This document shows positions 1-9,434 of a DNA stretch of 64,000 nt, in pieces. Position 1 is the first letter of the stretch, and the number at the start of each line of letters is the position of its first letter. A program made the position numbers and the translations under genes. A model generated the notes under the pieces. It had not been told where the DNA came from and ran no database searches. It saw nothing but the letters and a program-made list of their open reading frames with translations. The stretch comes from Anaeromyxobacter diazotrophicus (GTDB lineage: Bacteria; Myxococcota; Myxococcia; Myxococcales; Anaeromyxobacteraceae), in contig NZ_BJTG01000012.1 in assembly GCF_013340205.1 (NCBI RefSeq), forward strand, positions 1 to 64,000, written 5' to 3'.

Positions 1-1
1 C

Positions 2-1030
2 GCCTCGCTCTTCCAGTACCTCGAGCGCGAGCTCCGGCTCACGAGCAGCGCCGCCGCCCGGCGCATGACGGCCGCCGCGCTCGTCCAGCGCTTCCCCGCC
101 GTCGTGGAGCCGCTCCGCGATGGGCGCGTGTGCATGTCGGTCGTCTACGAGCTCTCGAAGGCGCTCACCCCTGAGAACGCGAGCGAGGTGCTGCCGCGCT
201 TCTACGGGCTCTCGAAGCGCGAGGCGGAGGCGCTCGTCGCCGAGCTGAGGCCGGTCGCGAATCCGCCGCGGCGCGAGGTGGTCACGGCGCTCGCGCGCAC
301 CACGCCGCCACTGCGCGCGAGCGCGCCCGCGGAGGCGCGGACCGCCTCGCCTGTACCCGAACGGACTTCGCCGGTGAAGTCCGAAAGGGTACAGCAGGGC
401 GAGGCGACCGACCTCTTCTCCGCGCCGGCTCGCCCGCGCGACGAGGTGGTGCCCCTCGACGCTGACCTCCGCCGCTACCACCTCACCGTCTCGAAGGCGT
501 TCCTCGCCAAGCTCGACGCCGCCAAGGACGCGCTCTCCCACGCCATCCCCGACGGCGACACCGAGGCGGTGCTCTCCGCCGCGCTCGACCTCCTCCTCGA
601 GAAGACCGACCGCCGGCGCGGCCTCGTGAAGCGGCCGCGGCCGGCGCCTCAGAAGCCCTCCGCTGACCCGCGCCACGTCCCGGCGGCGGTCGCGCGGGAG
701 GTGTGGAAGCGGGACGGCGGCCGCTGCAGCTTCCGCCTGCCGGACGGGAGCGTCTGCGGCTCGACGAAGCGACTCGAGCTCGACCACATCCGCCCGGTGG
801 CGCTCGGTGGGCGCAGCACCGCCGACAACCTGAGAGTGGCTTGCTGGGATCACAACTCCCTGCACGCTGTGCAAGTCTTCGGCAGGGAGCACATGGACCA
901 GTTCCGGAAGGACGCGGACCGAAGCGCTCCATCCACCGCCGCTGGCGGAAGCACTTCTGGGGCGTGCGGAGAGGGCGCTGAGGCCGCTGGCTCGACGCGG
1001 ACGCAGCGACGACGCGGTACCGGATCGTGA
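2..1030 (+). CDS. HNH endonuclease domain protein (5' end outside window)
   Basis: The reading frame is open from base 2, so the true start lies upstream; the first ATG (65) falls inside a helical segment that reads continuously from the edge (ends SAAARRMTAAALVQRFP). The visible 342 residues are an alpha-helical N-terminal part, a variable Pro/Ala-rich middle and a C-terminal HNH module. In that module, Cys residues flank a KRLELDHIRPVALGG segment (the D-H of HNH) followed by TADNLRVACWDHN. The family comprises nucleases of unknown target that are often multicopy in myxobacterial genomes. It converges on the OPT transporter gene with 236 bp between them. Nuclease activity is inferred from the motif only. 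Confidence 0.8.
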   Translation, partial: ASLFQYLERELRLTSSAAARRMTAAALVQRFPAVVEPLRDGRVCMSVVYELSKALTPENASEVLPRFYGLSKREAEALVAELRPVANPPRREVVTALARTTPPLRASAPAEARTASPVPERTSPVKSERVQQGEATDLFSAPARPRDEVVPLDADLRRYHLTVSKAFLAKLDAAKDALSHAIPDGDTEAVLSAALDLLLEKTDRRRGLVKRPRPAPQKPSADPRHVPAAVAREVWKRDGGRCSFRLPDGSVCGSTKRLELDHIRPVALGGRSTADNLRVACWDHNSLHAVQVFGREHMDQFRKDADRSAPSTAAGGSTSGACGEGAEAAGSTRTQRRRGTGS

Positions 1031-1266
1031 GCCGATCTCGCGGACGGCGCCGCGGACGTGGGGGTGGCGCCTCGCCGGCGGCGCTCGCCGGACGGTGCCG
1101 CCTGGCTCGACGAGGCGGCGACCGCTGGACGGCCACGCACCTCTCGGCCGGCTGGAACGTGCCTAGGGGGACTTGTGGCGAATCGTGAGGCGCAGCGGGG
1201 AGAGGGCCGGGGAGGGGCCTCTCACGACCGGTCGAGCGCGCAGCCTGGAGCGGCTGCTCACGCTCC

Positions 1267-2979
1267 TCAGCGCCCGGGCCCCAGCACCGACCAGGCGGCG
1301 ACCGCCACCCCCGCGATGGACTCGCCGGCGATGGCGCCCGCGCCGACCAGGGGAACGAGCGCGCCCGCGCGGGCGGGGCGGAGCGCCCGCCAGGCGGCGC
1401 CGGCGAGCGCCCCCGCCGCGATGGCGGCGGCGTAGTGCGCGGGGGCGATGAAGCCCATCCCGACGGCGCCCGCGGCCGGCAGGAAGCGGGCGGCGCGCGT
1501 GCGGCCGAGCAGCTCGAGCGCCGCCCCGGCGGCGAACGCCACGGCGGCGGCCACCCCGGCGCCGGGCGGCATCGCCGCGAGGCCTCCCGCCGCCGTCTCG
1601 GCGATCGCCTTCCAGGGGAGCGCCCCCGGGACCGGCAGCGCCGCCGTCCCGAGCCCCTGCGATCGCGCCAGGAGCAGGTACGCCGGCACCGCCACCGCGG
1701 CCCCGACCGCCGTGCCCGCGAGCAGCGCCAGCGCCTGCCGGCGCGGGGAGGCGCCCAGGTCGCTCCCCGCCTTGAGCGCCCAGAGCGACACGCCGGCCTG
1801 CGAGGCGGTCCCCGCCACCACCGCGCCCATCCCGGCGTTGGAGGCGAGCGTGGTCCGGGAGACGACCCCGCCGGCGACCTGCGCCAGCTGTCCGACCTCG
1901 CCCGCCGGGATCATGTCGGTCTGCCCGGCGGCGCGGGCGCTCACGCCGCCCAGCACCGCGGCGAGCGCCAGGGCCGCGGCCACCTGCCACGGGCGCAGCC
2001 CGAAGCCGGCGGCGCCCACCACGGCGATCCCCGCCACCGCCGCGCCGCCGAGCCACAGCGCCGACCGCCCCCCGCCGCGCAGCCTCGCCAGGTCGCCGAG
2101 CGCGCGCGGCAGGGTCCGCGCCTGGCCCGCCAGCGCGACCGAGGCCGAGCCGAGCATGAGGGCCACGCCCGGCCAGGCCAGCCACCCCACCAGCGGGCCG
2201 TAGGCGGCCTCCGGCACCGCGCCCGAGCGCAGCAGCGCGGGCGCGACGAGGGCCCACGCCACCACCGAGCCGGCCAGCACGCCGAGCCCGTTGTGCAGTC
2301 CGGCGACCAGCCCGGCGCCCGCCATCATGGGGCTCCAGGCGATCCCCAGCCCGAGCGCGGCCGCGGGCGCGCCGGCCACCGTCCCCGGCCAGGCGGTCAC
2401 CGCCGGCCACCAGCCGGCCACGTCGCGCGCGGCGGTGAGCGCCGCCGACGCGCCGCCCACGCCGGCGAGCAGGCGCGTCCCCGAGCGTTCCCCCCCGTGC
2501 GCGGCGCGGATGACGCCCGCCGTGGCGACGCCGGTCGGGAACGGAAGCCGCTCCTCCTCGACCAGCCGGCGTCGCAGCGCCAGCGCCAAGAGGACGCCCA
2601 GCGCCCCCACGCCGAGCCCCCACGCGCCGGCGACCCAGCCCGGCGTGTCCCGCCCCAGGAGCGCGAGCGCGGGGATGGCGCCGAGCAGCCCGGCGGCGGC
2701 CGGCGCCGCGCCCACCGCCACCGCCGCCGTCTGCGCCAGGTTCGTCTCGAGGGCGGTGGCGCGCCGGCCGCTCACCCCCGCCCACGCCGAGAGGCCCGCG
2801 AAGGCGAGCAGCGAGGCGGTGATGGAGCCGGAGTCCCACCAGCCCGTCTTGAGCCCCATGTAGACGTTGCCGACCGCGATGAGCGCGCCGATGGCGAGGC
2901 CCGCCGCGAGCGCGCGCGCCGTGAGCTCGGGTGCGCCGGGTGCGTCGCCGGGGGGGTCGCTCGTCGCCACGGCCGGCAT
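1267..2979 (-). CDS. OPT/YSL-family oligopeptide or metal-chelate transporter
   Basis: A 570-residue polytopic membrane protein made almost entirely of Ala/Gly/Leu/Val helices, a dozen or more predicted by eye. The N-terminal signature, a LTARALAAGLAIGAL helix followed by NVYMGLKTGWWDSGS, is that of OPT-superfamily transporters (proton-coupled uptake of oligopeptides or siderophore-metal complexes). Length is within the range of bacterial OPT proteins (about 500-700). The ATG at 2979 lies 17 bp from the divergent kinase start. Substrate cannot be read from the sequence. Confidence 0.75.
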   Translation of the reverse strand: MPAVATSDPPGDAPGAPELTARALAAGLAIGALIAVGNVYMGLKTGWWDSGSITASLLAFAGLSAWAGVSGRRATALETNLAQTAAVAVGAAPAAAGLLGAIPALALLGRDTPGWVAGAWGLGVGALGVLLALALRRRLVEEERLPFPTGVATAGVIRAAHGGERSGTRLLAGVGGASAALTAARDVAGWWPAVTAWPGTVAGAPAAALGLGIAWSPMMAGAGLVAGLHNGLGVLAGSVVAWALVAPALLRSGAVPEAAYGPLVGWLAWPGVALMLGSASVALAGQARTLPRALGDLARLRGGGRSALWLGGAAVAGIAVVGAAGFGLRPWQVAAALALAAVLGGVSARAAGQTDMIPAGEVGQLAQVAGGVVSRTTLASNAGMGAVVAGTASQAGVSLWALKAGSDLGASPRRQALALLAGTAVGAAVAVPAYLLLARSQGLGTAALPVPGALPWKAIAETAAGGLAAMPPGAGVAAAVAFAAGAALELLGRTRAARFLPAAGAVGMGFIAPAHYAAAIAAGALAGAAWRALRPARAGALVPLVGAGAIAGESIAGVAVAAWSVLGPGR

Positions 2980-2996
2980 GCTAGCCTATCGCCCGG

Positions 2997-4334
2997 ATGA
3001 GCACGGGCATGGACGACACGGTCCCCGCGCCGCCGCCGTTCGGGGCGAACGAGGAGGGCGTCCCCCTCGGCGCCGAGGTGGGCGAGTACCTGGTGCTGGG
3101 CTTCCTCGGGGCGGGCGCGCACGGCGGCGTCTACCTGGCGGAGCACCGGCTGGCCGGGCACCGCGCCGCGGTCAAGATCCTCCACCGGGACGCGGCGGAG
3201 TCGAGCGAGATCACGGCCCGCTTCATCCTCGAGGCGCGGGCCGTGAACCAGATCCGGCACCCGGGGATCGTCGACATCTACGACATCGACACCCTCCCCG
3301 ACGGCCGGCCGTTCTGCGTGATGGAGCTGCTCGCGGGGCGGACGCTGCACGCGCTGCTCCTCGAGCGCGCGCCGCTCCTCCCCGCGGAGGCGGTCGGCTA
3401 CCTGACGCCGGTCTGCGAGGCGCTGCAGGCCGCGCACGAGGCGGGCGTCGTCCACCGCGACGTCAAGGCCAGCAACGTCATGCTGGTGTCGGAGGGGACC
3501 GCGCCGCAGGTGAAGCTCCTCGACTTCGGGGTGGCGAAGCTGCTCGAGCCGGGGGCGGGCGGGCTCACCGCCGTCGGGCAGCGGATCGGGACGCCCGCCT
3601 CGATGTCGCCGGAGCAGATCCGGGGGGCGCCCATCGACCTGCGCGCCGACGTCTACGCGCTCGGCGTGCTCCTGCACCGGATGCTCACCGGCCAGCTGCC
3701 GTTCGACTCCCCGGATCCGGCCGAGGTGGAGCGCATGCACCTCGAGGCGGCGCCGCCGCGGCCGAGCGCGCTCGCGCCGGTGCCGCCGGCCTTCGACGCG
3801 GTGGTGGCGCGCTGCCTGGAGAAGGATCGGGAGCGGCGCTGGCCCTCCGCGATGGCCGTCGCCGAGGCGGCCCGGGCGGCCCTGGGCGACGCGCCGGCGA
3901 GCGCGCTGCAGACCGCGCCCGCGGTGGCCGTCCACGTCGGGGTGAAGCCGCGCGGCAGCGCCGACATGGAGTCGCTCACCGCGCAGGCCGACGTGGGCGA
4001 CGCCGCCGAGGCGGCGCTCCGCGAGGCGGGCTACGCGCTCACGCTCGGCACGGCGGGCAGCGTGCTGGGGGTCCGCTTGCTCCCCGCCGAGCCCGAGGCC
4101 GCGAGCGCCGCGCGGACCGAGGCGGTGGCGTGGGCCTGCGCCCTCGCGGCCGGGCTGACGCGCCCAGCCCTCGCGGTCATGGTATGCGTGCACGCCGCCG
4201 ACGCGGCGGTGCGCGCGGGCGCGGCGGGCCCCGAGGTCGTCGGGGGGCCCATCTGCGAGCTCGACCGCTGGCTGCCGGAGGGCGGCGCGGGCTTCGTGGC
4301 GACGCCCGCGGCCCTCGCCGGCCGGCCCGGCTAG
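2997..4334 (+). CDS. Serine/threonine protein kinase with unknown C-terminal module
   Basis: 445 residues. Residues about 30-285 form a Hanks-type kinase: Gly-rich loop GAGAHG (39-44), catalytic Lys60 in AAVKIL, catalytic loop HRDVKASN (His153-Asp155), DFG at 176-178 and an SPEQ activation-segment end near 204. All catalytic residues are present. No transmembrane helix or PASTA repeat is seen, so it is probably cytosolic. The last 130 residues (from about 320) are a separate alpha/beta region that I do not recognise. The start ATG lies 17 bp from the divergent OPT gene. The target is unknown; myxobacteria carry many such kinases. Confidence 0.88.
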   Translation: MSTGMDDTVPAPPPFGANEEGVPLGAEVGEYLVLGFLGAGAHGGVYLAEHRLAGHRAAVKILHRDAAESSEITARFILEARAVNQIRHPGIVDIYDIDTLPDGRPFCVMELLAGRTLHALLLERAPLLPAEAVGYLTPVCEALQAAHEAGVVHRDVKASNVMLVSEGTAPQVKLLDFGVAKLLEPGAGGLTAVGQRIGTPASMSPEQIRGAPIDLRADVYALGVLLHRMLTGQLPFDSPDPAEVERMHLEAAPPRPSALAPVPPAFDAVVARCLEKDRERRWPSAMAVAEAARAALGDAPASALQTAPAVAVHVGVKPRGSADMESLTAQADVGDAAEAALREAGYALTLGTAGSVLGVRLLPAEPEAASAARTEAVAWACALAAGLTRPALAVMVCVHAADAAVRAGAAGPEVVGGPICELDRWLPEGGAGFVATPAALAGRPG

Positions 4335-4353
4335 CGACGGAGGAACACACGAC

Positions 4354-5388
4354 ATGAAGGCCCTGGCGAAGACGGAGCGGCGGGAGGGGATCTGGATGGT
4401 GCGGGACGCGCCGGAGCCCGAGGTGGGCGTCCACGACGTCCTCATCCGGATCCGCGAGAGCGCGATCTGCGGCACCGACGTGCACATCTACAACTGGGAC
4501 GCGTGGAGCCAGCGCACCATCCCGGTGCCGATGATCGTCGGCCACGAGTACGTCGGGGTGGTGGAGCGCGTCGGCGCGGAGGTCACGGCCTTCAAGCCCG
4601 GCGACCGGGTGAGCGGCGAGGGGCACCTCACCTGCGGCTTCTGCCGCAACTGCCGCGCCGGCCGGCGCCACCTGTGCCGGCACTCGGTCGGCGTCGGCGT
4701 CCACCGGCCCGGCTCGTTCGCGGAGCTGCTCTCGCTGCCCTCGGTCAACGTCTACCGGATCCCGGACGACGTCCCCGACGACATCGCGGCCATCTTCGAC
4801 CCGTACGGCAACGCGGTGCACACGGCGCTCTCCTTCGACCTGGTCGGCGAGGACGTGCTCATCACCGGCGCCGGCCCCATCGGCGCCATGGCCGCCGCCG
4901 TGGCGCGGCACGTCGGCGCCCGCCACGTCGTGGTGACCGACGTGAACGACTACCGGCTCGGGCTCGCCGCGAAGCTCGGCGCCACCCGCACCGTCAACGT
5001 CGGCAAGGAGGACCTCAAGACGGTCATGGCGGACCTCGGCATGACCGAGGGGTTCGACGTCGGCCTGGAGATGAGCGGCAACGGCAGCGCCTTCCGCCAG
5101 CTCCTCGAGGTGATGAACCACGGCGGCAAGGTCGCGCTGCTCGGCATCATGGCGGGGCAGGAGGCGATCGACTGGAGCCAGGTGGTGTTCAAGGGGCTCT
5201 TCCTGAAGGGCATCTACGGCCGGGAGATGTTCGAGACCTGGTACAAGATGGTCGCCATGCTCCAGACCGGCCTGCACCTCTCACCGGTCGTGACGCACCG
5301 GTTCCCCATCGACCGCTTCCAGGAAGCCTTCGACGTGATGCGCAGCGGCCGGTCGGGGAAGGTGATCCTCGACTGGAACGCGACCTGA
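4354..5388 (+). CDS. tdh: L-threonine 3-dehydrogenase
   Basis: 344 residues, matching the usual 341-345 of bacterial Tdh. This zinc medium-chain dehydrogenase oxidises L-threonine to 2-amino-3-ketobutyrate with NAD+. Catalytic zinc ligands Cys39 (AICGTD) and His64-Glu65 (GHEYVG) are visible. Structural zinc cysteines are at 94, 97, 100 and 108, and the nucleotide-binding [10 protein letters not shown] sits near 170. The ATG follows the kinase by 19 bp. The usual partner Kbl (2-amino-3-ketobutyrate CoA ligase) is not adjacent; a class V aminotransferase follows instead. Confidence 0.93.
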   Translation: MKALAKTERREGIWMVRDAPEPEVGVHDVLIRIRESAICGTDVHIYNWDAWSQRTIPVPMIVGHEYVGVVERVGAEVTAFKPGDRVSGEGHLTCGFCRNCRAGRRHLCRHSVGVGVHRPGSFAELLSLPSVNVYRIPDDVPDDIAAIFDPYGNAVHTALSFDLVGEDVLITGAGPIGAMAAAVARHVGARHVVVTDVNDYRLGLAAKLGATRTVNVGKEDLKTVMADLGMTEGFDVGLEMSGNGSAFRQLLEVMNHGGKVALLGIMAGQEAIDWSQVVFKGLFLKGIYGREMFETWYKMVAMLQTGLHLSPVVTHRFPIDRFQEAFDVMRSGRSGKVILDWNAT

Positions 5389-5507
5389 CGGCTCGGCTCG
5401 CTCGGGGGGGCGCCCGCCGCGCCCGTCCGGCCGGCGGCCCCGCCGGGCGGCCGGTGTTAAGCTCTCGCCCGCCGTTCGCGCGGTGGCCTCTTCCCAGCGG
5501 AGAACCC

Positions 5508-6635
5508 ATGCCTGCCCTGCTGCCCGACGTCGATCCGGACGGTCTGCTCGAGTACTCGGTCGTCTACACCGACCGTGCGCTGAACCACATGTCGAAGCGG
5601 TTCCAGCGCGTCATGTGCGACCTGTCGGCGACTCTGAAGCAGGTCTACGGCGCGCGCTCCGCCATCGTGGTGCCGGGCAGCGGCACCTTCGGCATGGAGG
5701 CGGTGGCGCGCCAGTTCGCCCAGGGCCAGCGGTGCCTCGTCCTCCGCAACGGCTGGTTCAGCTACCGCTGGACGCAGATCTTCGAGGTGGGCCGCATCCC
5801 GGCCGAGGCGACGGTGCTGAAGGCGCGCCGCCAGGGCACGCAACGCCAGGCGCCCTTCGCCCCGGCGCCCATCGACGAGGTCACGGCGGCGATCCGCAGC
5901 CAGCGCCCCGACCTGGTGTTCGCGCCGCACGTCGAGACGGCCTCCGGGATCCTGCTCCCGGACGCCTACCTGCGCGCCGTCGCGGCGGCGGTGCACGAGG
6001 TGGGTGGGCTGTTCGTGCTCGACTGCGTCGCCTCCGGCGCGCTGTGGGTCGACATGGCCGCCACCGGCGTCGACGTGCTCGTCACCGCCCCGCAGAAGGG
6101 CTGGAGCGGCTCACCCTGCTGCGCGCTCGTGATGCTGGGCGAGGCGGCCCGCGCCCGCATCGACGCCACCACCAGCACGAGCTTCGCCGCCGACCTGCGC
6201 AAGTGGCTGCAGATCATGGAGGCGTACGAGGCCGGCGGCCACGCCTACCACGCGACGCCCCCGACCGACGGCCTGCGGAAGCTGCGCGACACGATGTTCG
6301 AGGCGCGCGACCACGGCTTCGCGAAGCTCGCGGCGGCGCAGCTCGAGCTCGGCCGCGAGGTGCGCGCGCTGCTCGCCAGGAAGGGCTTCCCCAGCGTCGC
6401 CGCGCCCGGCTTCGAGGCGCCGAGCGTGGTCGTGAGCTACAGCGACGACCCGGGCGTCGTCAACGGCAGCAAGTTCGCCGCCGCGGGCCTGCAGACCGCC
6501 GGCGGCGTGCCGCTCCAGTGCGACGAGGGCCCGGACTTCCGCACCTTCCGCATCGGCCTGTTCGGGCTCGACAAGCTGACGCACGTCGAGCGGACGGTGC
6601 GCCTGCTCGAGGACGCGCTGAAGAAGATCGCCTGA
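5508..6635 (+). CDS. PLP-dependent class V aminotransferase
   Basis: 375 residues. Fold type I aminotransferase of the alanine-glyoxylate / serine-pyruvate (class V) group. A Gly-rich cofactor segment (PGSGTFGMEAVARQF) sits near residue 50, an Asp for the pyridine nitrogen lies in FVLDCVASGALWVD, and the PLP lysine is in TAPQKGWSG near 195. ATG 5508 is chosen because homology begins there; the frame is open for another kilobase upstream only because of high GC. It lies 119 bp after tdh on the same strand, so a role in glycine/serine/threonine turnover is possible but inferred. Substrate unknown. Confidence 0.85.
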   Translation: MPALLPDVDPDGLLEYSVVYTDRALNHMSKRFQRVMCDLSATLKQVYGARSAIVVPGSGTFGMEAVARQFAQGQRCLVLRNGWFSYRWTQIFEVGRIPAEATVLKARRQGTQRQAPFAPAPIDEVTAAIRSQRPDLVFAPHVETASGILLPDAYLRAVAAAVHEVGGLFVLDCVASGALWVDMAATGVDVLVTAPQKGWSGSPCCALVMLGEAARARIDATTSTSFAADLRKWLQIMEAYEAGGHAYHATPPTDGLRKLRDTMFEARDHGFAKLAAAQLELGREVRALLARKGFPSVAAPGFEAPSVVVSYSDDPGVVNGSKFAAAGLQTAGGVPLQCDEGPDFRTFRIGLFGLDKLTHVERTVRLLEDALKKIA

Positions 6636-6657
6636 GCGGGAGGGCCTGACGGCGCGC

Positions 6658-7536
6658 TCACGGGGCGAGCTGCGCCGGGACCGCCGCCGCCCGCGCCCGC
6701 GCCTCGCCGATGCGCCCCAGCGCCGACGGCCCCACGCCCTCGACGCAGATGGACGCCGCCGCGGCGCCGAGCCGGGCCGCGTCCGCCGGCTCCGCCCCGC
6801 CGGCCAGCGCGAGGAAGAAGCCCGCCGAGAACACGTCGCCCGCGCCGGTGGGATCGACCTCGCGCGCCGGATGGACCCCGACCCTCCACGTGCGGCCGCG
6901 CGCGATCACCTCGCAGCCGCGCCGGCCGTGCGTGAAGGCGACCACCGGGACGTGGCGGGCGAGCCGGCCGACGAGATCGCCCTGCCCCGGGACGTCGTCC
7001 TCGCCCAGGACGGCCGCGTCGATCCCGGCGAGCTCCTCGGGGGCCGGGTCCCAGCGCGGCTGCGAGACGCTCCCGTCCGGCTCGAGCCGCCGCACCCAGC
7101 CCTGCACGCCCAGACCGGAGAAGCGGGCCTGCACGGCGCGGCGGAACGCGGCCAGCTCCACCTCCGCGAGGATGGGGGCGAGGTGCAGGAGGTCGGCGGC
7201 TCGCCAGGCCGGGGGGAGGCGCGCCGGGTCGAGCGGCGGCGCGGCCGCGAGCACGCGCTGCGAGCGGAGCCCGTCGGGGCCATAGGCGTTCGCGAAGGTG
7301 GTGGTGCGCGGCGCCGGCGCGAACGCCACCTCCGCGCGCCCGAGGGCGCCCGCCGGGAACTCGGGCCCGGCCGCGCTCAGGACGCGCACCCGCGCGCCGA
7401 GCCCCGCGTAGGCGAGCGCGCAGTAGGTCGCCGCGCCGCCGGGCACGAACCCGCTCCCGTGGCGGTCGAGCGTCACGTGGCCGGCGAGGAGGACGGTGGG
7501 CGCTCCCGCCCCGGGCGCCTGCGCGAGCGGGCTCAC
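6658..7536 (-). CDS. PfkB-family carbohydrate/nucleoside kinase
   Basis: 292 residues, the usual ribokinase-family size. The N-terminal substrate-side motif VPGGAATYCALAYAGLG and the C-terminal PfkB signature DPTGAGDVFSAGFFLALAGG (catalytic Asp, oxyanion GAGD) are both intact. Start is GTG 7536, whose bases overlap the stop of the Hsp70-like gene (GTGA), indicating translational coupling. Family members phosphorylate sugars, nucleosides or inositols with ATP; the specific substrate cannot be told. No sugar transporter is near. Confidence 0.88.
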   Translation of the reverse strand: MSPLAQAPGAGAPTVLLAGHVTLDRHGSGFVPGGAATYCALAYAGLGARVRVLSAAGPEFPAGALGRAEVAFAPAPRTTTFANAYGPDGLRSQRVLAAAPPLDPARLPPAWRAADLLHLAPILAEVELAAFRRAVQARFSGLGVQGWVRRLEPDGSVSQPRWDPAPEELAGIDAAVLGEDDVPGQGDLVGRLARHVPVVAFTHGRRGCEVIARGRTWRVGVHPAREVDPTGAGDVFSAGFFLALAGGAEPADAARLGAAAASICVEGVGPSALGRIGEARARAAAVPAQLAP

Positions 7537-8819
7537 GGCGCCGCCCCTCCCCGCTCGACCGCCTGGGCCTCGCGGGCGAGCCCCTCCACCACCGAGTGGA
7601 AGCCCTTGAACTGCTCCAGCCGGGCCGCCGGCAGGAGCCGCCGGACCTCGGCGGCGATCCGCGGCACCTTCGCGGTGCCCCCCGTGCAGCAGACCACGCC
7701 GATGTCGCCGGGCGCGACGCCGGCGCTCCGGACCGTGTCCTCCAGGCAGCGGGCGATGGCGTCCACCTCGCGCCGGCTCGCGTCCTCGAAGCCGGGGCGC
7801 GTGACCGGCTCCCGCACCTCGATGCCCGGGTACGAGAAGGCGATCTCGGCGCGCGGCGCCGACGAGAGCTCGCGCTTGGCGCGCTCGATGGCCTCGAAGA
7901 GCTGGAACCCCTGGGTGTCGTCCACGAGGGTGGTGAGCTGGTCCAGCCGGCGGCGGTCCTCGTCGGAGACCGACCAGCGGCGGACGTCGGCGAGGAAGCT
8001 GGCGATGTCCCGCCGCTGCAGCATCGACAGGTGCGCCGGGGAGCAGAGGTGCTGCATCACCCCGTGCGGCATCCGCAGCACGTTGCTCCCGAACGGCGCC
8101 CGGTACTGGACCTCCGCGCCGAAGTGCTTGCTGACGCGGGTGCGCATGAGCGAGGCGTCGAGCGCGTCCCCCGCCACCGCCACGCCGCCCACCGCGAGCA
8201 CGTCGGCCCGCTCGAGCGCGCGCGGGCCGACGCGGAGCACCGTGAAGTCGGAGGTGCCGCCGCCGAAGTCGCCGATGAGCGCCACCTCGTCGCGATCGGC
8301 CGCCGCGCCGAAGGCCCGCGCCGCCGCGATGGGCTCCGGCAGGAAGTGCACCTCCTCGAAGCCGGCGAGCTCGGCCGCCTTGCGGAGCCGCCCCTCCGCG
8401 AAGGCGTCGTCCCCGCCGTCGAAGTGGACCGGCCGGCCCAGCAGGGCGCGCCGGACCTCGGTCCCGAAGAAGGCGTCGGCGCGCTGCCGCATGTTGCGGA
8501 GCAGCGACCCGACGAGCTGCTCCGCCGTCAGCTGGCGCCCGCGGATGACCGTGCCGCGGAACGACCGGGACCCCAGGTAGTGCTTGATGGAGCGCAGCAG
8601 GCGCGCCTCCGCGCCGTGCTCGATGAACTGCCGCAGGGCGTCGGAGCCCACGAACGCGCCCCCCGCGTCGGGGAAGCAGAGGATGCTCCGGAGGATGGTG
8701 GGATCCGGGGCCGACGGGTCGAGCGGCACCGGATCGAACACCCGGCGGGCGTTCGCCGCGGCGAGCAGCGAGTTGCTGGTGCCGAAGTCGATCGCGTAGA
8801 GGGTCGGGAGGTCGGACAT
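7533..8819 (-). CDS. YegD-type Hsp70-fold ATPase
   Basis: 428 residues: an Hsp70/actin-fold nucleotide-binding domain only. Phosphate 1 motif AIDFGTSNS is at residues 9-17, phosphate 2 is LIGDFGGGTSDF near 190, and a GGT adenosine-type motif is in VVCCTGGTAKVPRI near 385. There is no beta-sandwich substrate domain and no lid, so it is not a canonical DnaK; size and motifs fit E. coli YegD. Start ATG 8819 is where homology begins. The stop overlaps the GTG start of the PfkB kinase. Cellular role unknown for this family. Confidence 0.85.
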   Translation of the reverse strand: MSDLPTLYAIDFGTSNSLLAAANARRVFDPVPLDPSAPDPTILRSILCFPDAGGAFVGSDALRQFIEHGAEARLLRSIKHYLGSRSFRGTVIRGRQLTAEQLVGSLLRNMRQRADAFFGTEVRRALLGRPVHFDGGDDAFAEGRLRKAAELAGFEEVHFLPEPIAAARAFGAAADRDEVALIGDFGGGTSDFTVLRVGPRALERADVLAVGGVAVAGDALDASLMRTRVSKHFGAEVQYRAPFGSNVLRMPHGVMQHLCSPAHLSMLQRRDIASFLADVRRWSVSDEDRRRLDQLTTLVDDTQGFQLFEAIERAKRELSSAPRAEIAFSYPGIEVREPVTRPGFEDASRREVDAIARCLEDTVRSAGVAPGDIGVVCCTGGTAKVPRIAAEVRRLLPAARLEQFKGFHSVVEGLAREAQAVERGGAAP

Positions 8820-8921
8820 GCCGGCTCGACGTAGCACGAGCCGGCGCCGGGCGCCCCCCGAAGATGGACCCCAGATCCGCGCGTGATCCTGGCACCCCGG
8901 CCCGTCTAGAGTCGCGGGGCC

Positions 8922-9398
8922 ATGACCTTCTCGCTGCAGTCTCCGGCGTTCCAGCAAGGGCGCGAGATCCCCTCCGTCCATACCTGCGAGGGCGAGGACG
9001 CCTCTCCGCCGCTCGCCTGGTCCGGCGCGCCCGCCGGCACGAAGAGCCTCGCCCTCATCGTCGACGATCCGGACGCGCCCGATCCGAAGGCGCCGAAGAT
9101 GACCTGGGTCCACTGGGTGCTCTACGGCCTCCCCGCCACCTCGACCGGCCTGCCGGGCGCGGTGGCGTCGAAGGAGCTGCCCGCCGGGACGCGGGAGGGC
9201 GTGAACGACTGGAAGCGCACCGGCTACGGCGGCCCCTGCCCGCCCATCGGCCGGCACCGCTACTTCTTCAAGCTGTACGCGCTCGACACCGTCCTCCCGG
9301 ACCTCGGCTCGCCGACGAAGCCGAAGCTCGAGCAGGCGATGGAGGGCCACGTGCTGGCGAAGGCCGAGCTCATGGGGACGTACCAGAAGCAGCGGTGA
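8922..9398 (+). CDS. YbhB/YbcL-type PEBP (Raf kinase inhibitor-like) protein
   Basis: 158 residues. Hallmarks of bacterial PEBP-like proteins are present: DDPDAPDPKAPKMTWVHWV (ligand-pocket DPDAP and HW), a GYGGPCPPIGRHRYFFKLYALD segment and a C-terminal AKAELMGTYQK. No signal peptide, so probably cytoplasmic. Biochemical function of bacterial members is poorly defined. A TAGAGT sequence 9 bp before the ATG could be a -10 box with a very short leader. Confidence 0.92.
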   Translation: MTFSLQSPAFQQGREIPSVHTCEGEDASPPLAWSGAPAGTKSLALIVDDPDAPDPKAPKMTWVHWVLYGLPATSTGLPGAVASKELPAGTREGVNDWKRTGYGGPCPPIGRHRYFFKLYALDTVLPDLGSPTKPKLEQAMEGHVLAKAELMGTYQKQR

Positions 9399-9434
9399 CC
9401 CGCGGCGGACCCGCGCCCGCTGGGAGTGGCCCTC

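Noticed and set aside
1195-1225. Hairpin-like GAGAGGGCC...GGGCCTCTC between HNH and OPT genes
   Set aside because: Stem needs a bulge, has no T tract; too weak to annotate as a terminator.
1435-3000. Long open frame antisense to the OPT transporter
   Set aside because: Arg/Gly/Pro-rich shadow of the real gene in high-GC DNA, no domain.
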